6,702 nt of DNA from Acidimicrobiia bacterium (GTDB taxonomy: Bacteria > Actinomycetota > Acidimicrobiia > Acidimicrobiales > JACDCH01). Below, piece after piece: positions 5,359 to 6,702 of this stretch (position 1 is the stretch's first letter; every line of letters begins with the position of its first letter). A program made the position numbers and the translations under genes. The DNA lies in the NCBI GenBank assembly GCA_013694495.1, contig JACDCH010000526.1:1-6702 (forward strand), in the 5' to 3' direction. Under the pieces are notes generated by a model. That model saw only the letters and a list, made by a program, of their open reading frames with translations, made no database searches and was not told where the DNA came from.

Positions 5359-6390
5359 TCAGCCCGGTCGGGCGGCCTGCTCGAGCACCCGTAGGGCGTT
5401 CCCGCCCAGCACCGCCTGCACGTCGGCCTCGTCGAACCCGGCCGTGGTCCGCAGGGCCCTGGCCAGCACCGGGAGCAGGTCGTGCTCGCCCCGGTAGCCG
5501 TCCATGAGGCCGGACACGCCGTTCATGTCGGTGCCGATGGCGATGTGGTCGGGGCCGATGAGTTCGGCCAGGTAGGTGGCGTGGCGGCACCAGTCGGCCA
5601 CGTCGGCCACGCCCTGCCCGCCGTAGGAGAACGGCCACAGCCCGACGAGGCCGCCGGTGGCGGCGATGGCCCGGAGCTCGTCGTCGTCGTGGAAGCGGTC
5701 GAAGTCCGACACCGCCCTGGCCCCGGCGTGTGAGCTCACGACGGCGGCGCCCAGGGCCCCAGCTCGTTCGCAGGCCTGCAGCGTCGTGGCCCGGTCGGCG
5801 TGGGCCAGATCGACGACGATGCCTGTCGTGACCAGCGCATCCACCACCTCCGCGCCCTCCGGGCTGAGGCCACGCACGGTCGGTCTGCGGGTCGGGATCG
5901 GCAGCGGCACCCACTCCTGCCAGGGCAGGCCGACCGTGCCCAGGCCGTTGTGGACATAGTGCACGAGCCCGACCACCCGCACCCCGAGGAGGTGCAGCTG
6001 CTCGACCCGCTCCGGATGCCCCCGGAGCACGTCGCCGCCCTCGACGCCCAGCACCACTGCAGGGCGGGCCTCGCCGTGGGCGGCCCGCACCTCCCCGACC
6101 GATCCCGCCAGCCGGGCCCCCCCGGCGGCGGCCTGCCGTCGGATGGCCTCGAGTTGGTGGAGGACGCTGCGCCACGGGGAGCGGGGCAGGTGGAAGGCGG
6201 TGACGATCGGATCGCCGACAGCCTTGGCCACCACGGCGTCGACGCCCGCTGCGGCCAGCTCGCCGAACCCGACGTCGGCGGGCATGGCCCCCCTGGTGGC
6301 GGCCCGGTAGGCGGCGGCCACCGGCCGGGGGAGGAAGCCCGTGCCGTGCGTGTGCAGGTCGACGACCAGGGAGCTGGGCGGGAGGGGCAC
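5359..6390 (-). CDS. Peptidase M19 (membrane dipeptidase family) metallohydrolase
   Basis: Probable zinc-dependent dipeptidase of the renal dipeptidase (M19) family, which cleaves dipeptides, including those with a D-residue at the C-terminal position. 343 residues, near family length. Motifs in order: VVDLHTHGTG (His13, His15); VLGVEGGDVL (Glu117, the bridging metal ligand); GLVHYVHNGLG (141-151); GLSPEGAEVVDALVTTGIVV then DLAH (His197); VVSSHAGAR (His221, Arg225); DHIAIGTDMNG (Asp288); VLGGNALRVL near the C-terminus. The positions of Glu117, His197, His221 and Asp288 correspond closely to the human enzyme's Glu125, His198, His219 and Asp288 (mature numbering). The first motif is HTH rather than the family's usual HxD. 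No signal peptide or lipobox is seen, so it is probably cytoplasmic. The GTG start at 6390 is supported by the TAGAGT -10 nine bases upstream. It is convergent with the tad-like genes and divergent from obg. Substrate unknown. Confidence 0.9.
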   Translation of the reverse strand: MPLPPSSLVVDLHTHGTGFLPRPVAAAYRAATRGAMPADVGFGELAAAGVDAVVAKAVGDPIVTAFHLPRSPWRSVLHQLEAIRRQAAAGGARLAGSVGEVRAAHGEARPAVVLGVEGGDVLRGHPERVEQLHLLGVRVVGLVHYVHNGLGTVGLPWQEWVPLPIPTRRPTVRGLSPEGAEVVDALVTTGIVVDLAHADRATTLQACERAGALGAAVVSSHAGARAVSDFDRFHDDDELRAIAATGGLVGLWPFSYGGQGVADVADWCRHATYLAELIGPDHIAIGTDMNGVSGLMDGYRGEHDLLPVLARALRTTAGFDEADVQAVLGGNALRVLEQAARPG

Positions 6391-6405
6391 GGTGGGCCGA
6401 CTCTA
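6391..6405 (-). promoter_or_regulatory. Near-leaderless promoter of the M19 peptidase gene
   Basis: Read on the minus strand, TAGAGT (6405-6400) fits TANNNT and is followed by nine bases (CGGCCCACC) and then the GTG start. There is no Shine-Dalgarno. No clear -35 is visible 16-18 bases further upstream. Confidence 0.5.
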
Positions 6406-6446
6406 CGGGCGGCCGATCGGGTCGCGGCGGCGAAGGCGGTCACACC

Positions 6447-6462
6447 TAACCTCTCCGGCCTC
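6447..6462 (+). promoter_or_regulatory. Near-leaderless promoter of obg
   Basis: TAACCT (6447-6452), a TANNNT -10 type, is followed by ten bases (CTCCGGCCTC) and the obg ATG, with no Shine-Dalgarno. The arrangement and bases nearly copy the rplU start (TAGCTT, then CTCCGACCCT, then ATG). No convincing -35 is seen. The two divergent -10 hexamers are 41 bases apart within a 72-base region. Confidence 0.6.
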
Positions 6463-6702
6463 ATGTCGCAGTTCGTGGACGAGTGCGGCCTGCACGTGAA
6501 GGCGGGCGACGGCGGGGCCGGTGCGGTCGCCATGCGGCGCGAGGCCCACGTCGCGCTGGGCGGTCCCGACGGTGGCGACGGCGGGTCCGGGGGCGACGTG
6601 TGGCTGGTCGCCGACCGCAACGTCGGCTCCCTGCTCGCCTTCCGCGACCACCCGTACCGACGGGCCACCAACGGCACCCACGGGTCGGGCAAGAAGAAGC
6701 AC
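6463..6702 (+). CDS. obg: GTPase Obg/CgtA, N-terminal part (3' end outside window)
   Basis: A ribosome-associated GTPase that acts in late 50S subunit assembly and growth control. Only the first 80 codons are present. They encode the conserved glycine-rich Obg domain: MSQFVDECGLHVKAGDGGAG, then RREAHVALGGPDGGDGGSGG (residues 25-44), DVWLVADRNVGSLLAFRDH, and NGTHGSGKKKH. This matches the Obg N-terminal pattern GGPDGGDGGxGGxVxLVAD...L..F. The GTPase domain would lie beyond the right edge. The start is fixed by FVDEC at its usual place and by the adjacent -10 element. In many bacteria obg follows rpmA directly. Here it is separated by about 3.9 kb and has its own promoter-like sequence, so it need not depend on read-through from rplU-rpmA. 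Confidence 0.95.
   Translation, partial: MSQFVDECGLHVKAGDGGAGAVAMRREAHVALGGPDGGDGGSGGDVWLVADRNVGSLLAFRDHPYRRATNGTHGSGKKKH

Noticed and set aside
3320..5497. A 725-codon plus-strand open frame overlapping the TadG-like gene
   Set aside because: Its translation is dominated by Arg, His, Gly and Pro with no domain, typical of an out-of-frame reading of GC-rich DNA. The TadG-like frame has a proper membrane anchor, family motif and ribosome-binding site.
5304..5507. A small plus-strand open frame starting ATGAGCAGTGGC just after the TadG-like stop
   Set aside because: It lies in the hairpin and antisense to the end of the M19 gene, has Pro/Arg-rich composition and lacks a ribosome-binding site.
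4883..6175. A 430-codon minus-strand open frame running through the convergent gap
   Set aside because: It overlaps the M19 peptidase gene in another frame on the same strand and has Arg/Gly/Pro-rich composition. The M19 frame carries all the family motifs.
1..6702. CRISPR array, insertion sequence or attachment site
   Set aside because: No regularly spaced direct repeats, transposase or integrase motifs, terminal inverted repeats or tRNA-adjacent duplications were seen. The only direct repeat is the 12-bp pair at 50-73.

Overview
The window is GC-rich, and A/T is rare at third codon positions in the housekeeping genes. It reads as a chromosomal segment of an actinomycetote, plausibly of the Acidimicrobiia. 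That assignment is an inference. It rests on the RNase E/G with an Arg/Gly-rich N-terminal extension, the DUF1707 protein, promoters of the TANNNT type placed almost on the start codon, and the rne - rplU - rpmA - obg gene neighbourhood common in Actinobacteria.

Layout, left to right. (1) 1-1504: the 3' part of an RNase E/G gene, complete through the catalytic residues and the CPxC zinc-link but with almost no tail after it. (2) 1516-1929: a small DUF1707 + 2TM membrane protein, close behind the RNase gene. (3) 1966-2563: rplU and rpmA (ribosomal proteins bL21 and bL27), transcribed from their own promoter, whose -35 element lies over the stop codon of the DUF1707 gene. (4) 2564-2691: a 128-base non-coding leader with two small possible hairpins. 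(5) 2692-5294: two overlapping genes for a TadE-like pseudopilin and a large TadG-like protein. Both have one N-terminal membrane anchor; the second has an extracytoplasmic domain of about 620 residues with 12 cysteines and an internal Gly/Ile-rich repeat. (6) 5295-5316: a hairpin in the short gap between convergent genes. (7) 5359-6390, minus strand: an M19 (membrane dipeptidase family) metallopeptidase with an HxH in place of the usual HxD. (8) 6391-6462: a 72-base divergent promoter region. (9) 6463-6702: the first 80 codons of obg, cut by the window end.

RNase E/G, bL21, bL27 and Obg are core RNA-processing, ribosome and ribosome-assembly functions. The usual rplU-rpmA-obg succession is interrupted here by about 3.9 kb holding the tad-like pair and the dipeptidase, and obg has its own promoter-like sequence. 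Three genes that begin transcripts (rplU, obg and the dipeptidase) have a TANNNT hexamer 9-10 bases before the start codon and no Shine-Dalgarno sequence. Genes inside transcripts (DUF1707, rpmA, the tadG-like gene) have Shine-Dalgarno sequences. No mobile element, CRISPR array, tRNA or rRNA was recognised. The most unusual items are the placement and structure of the tad-like pair, the near-identical leaderless start modules of rplU and obg, and the altered metal motif of the dipeptidase.
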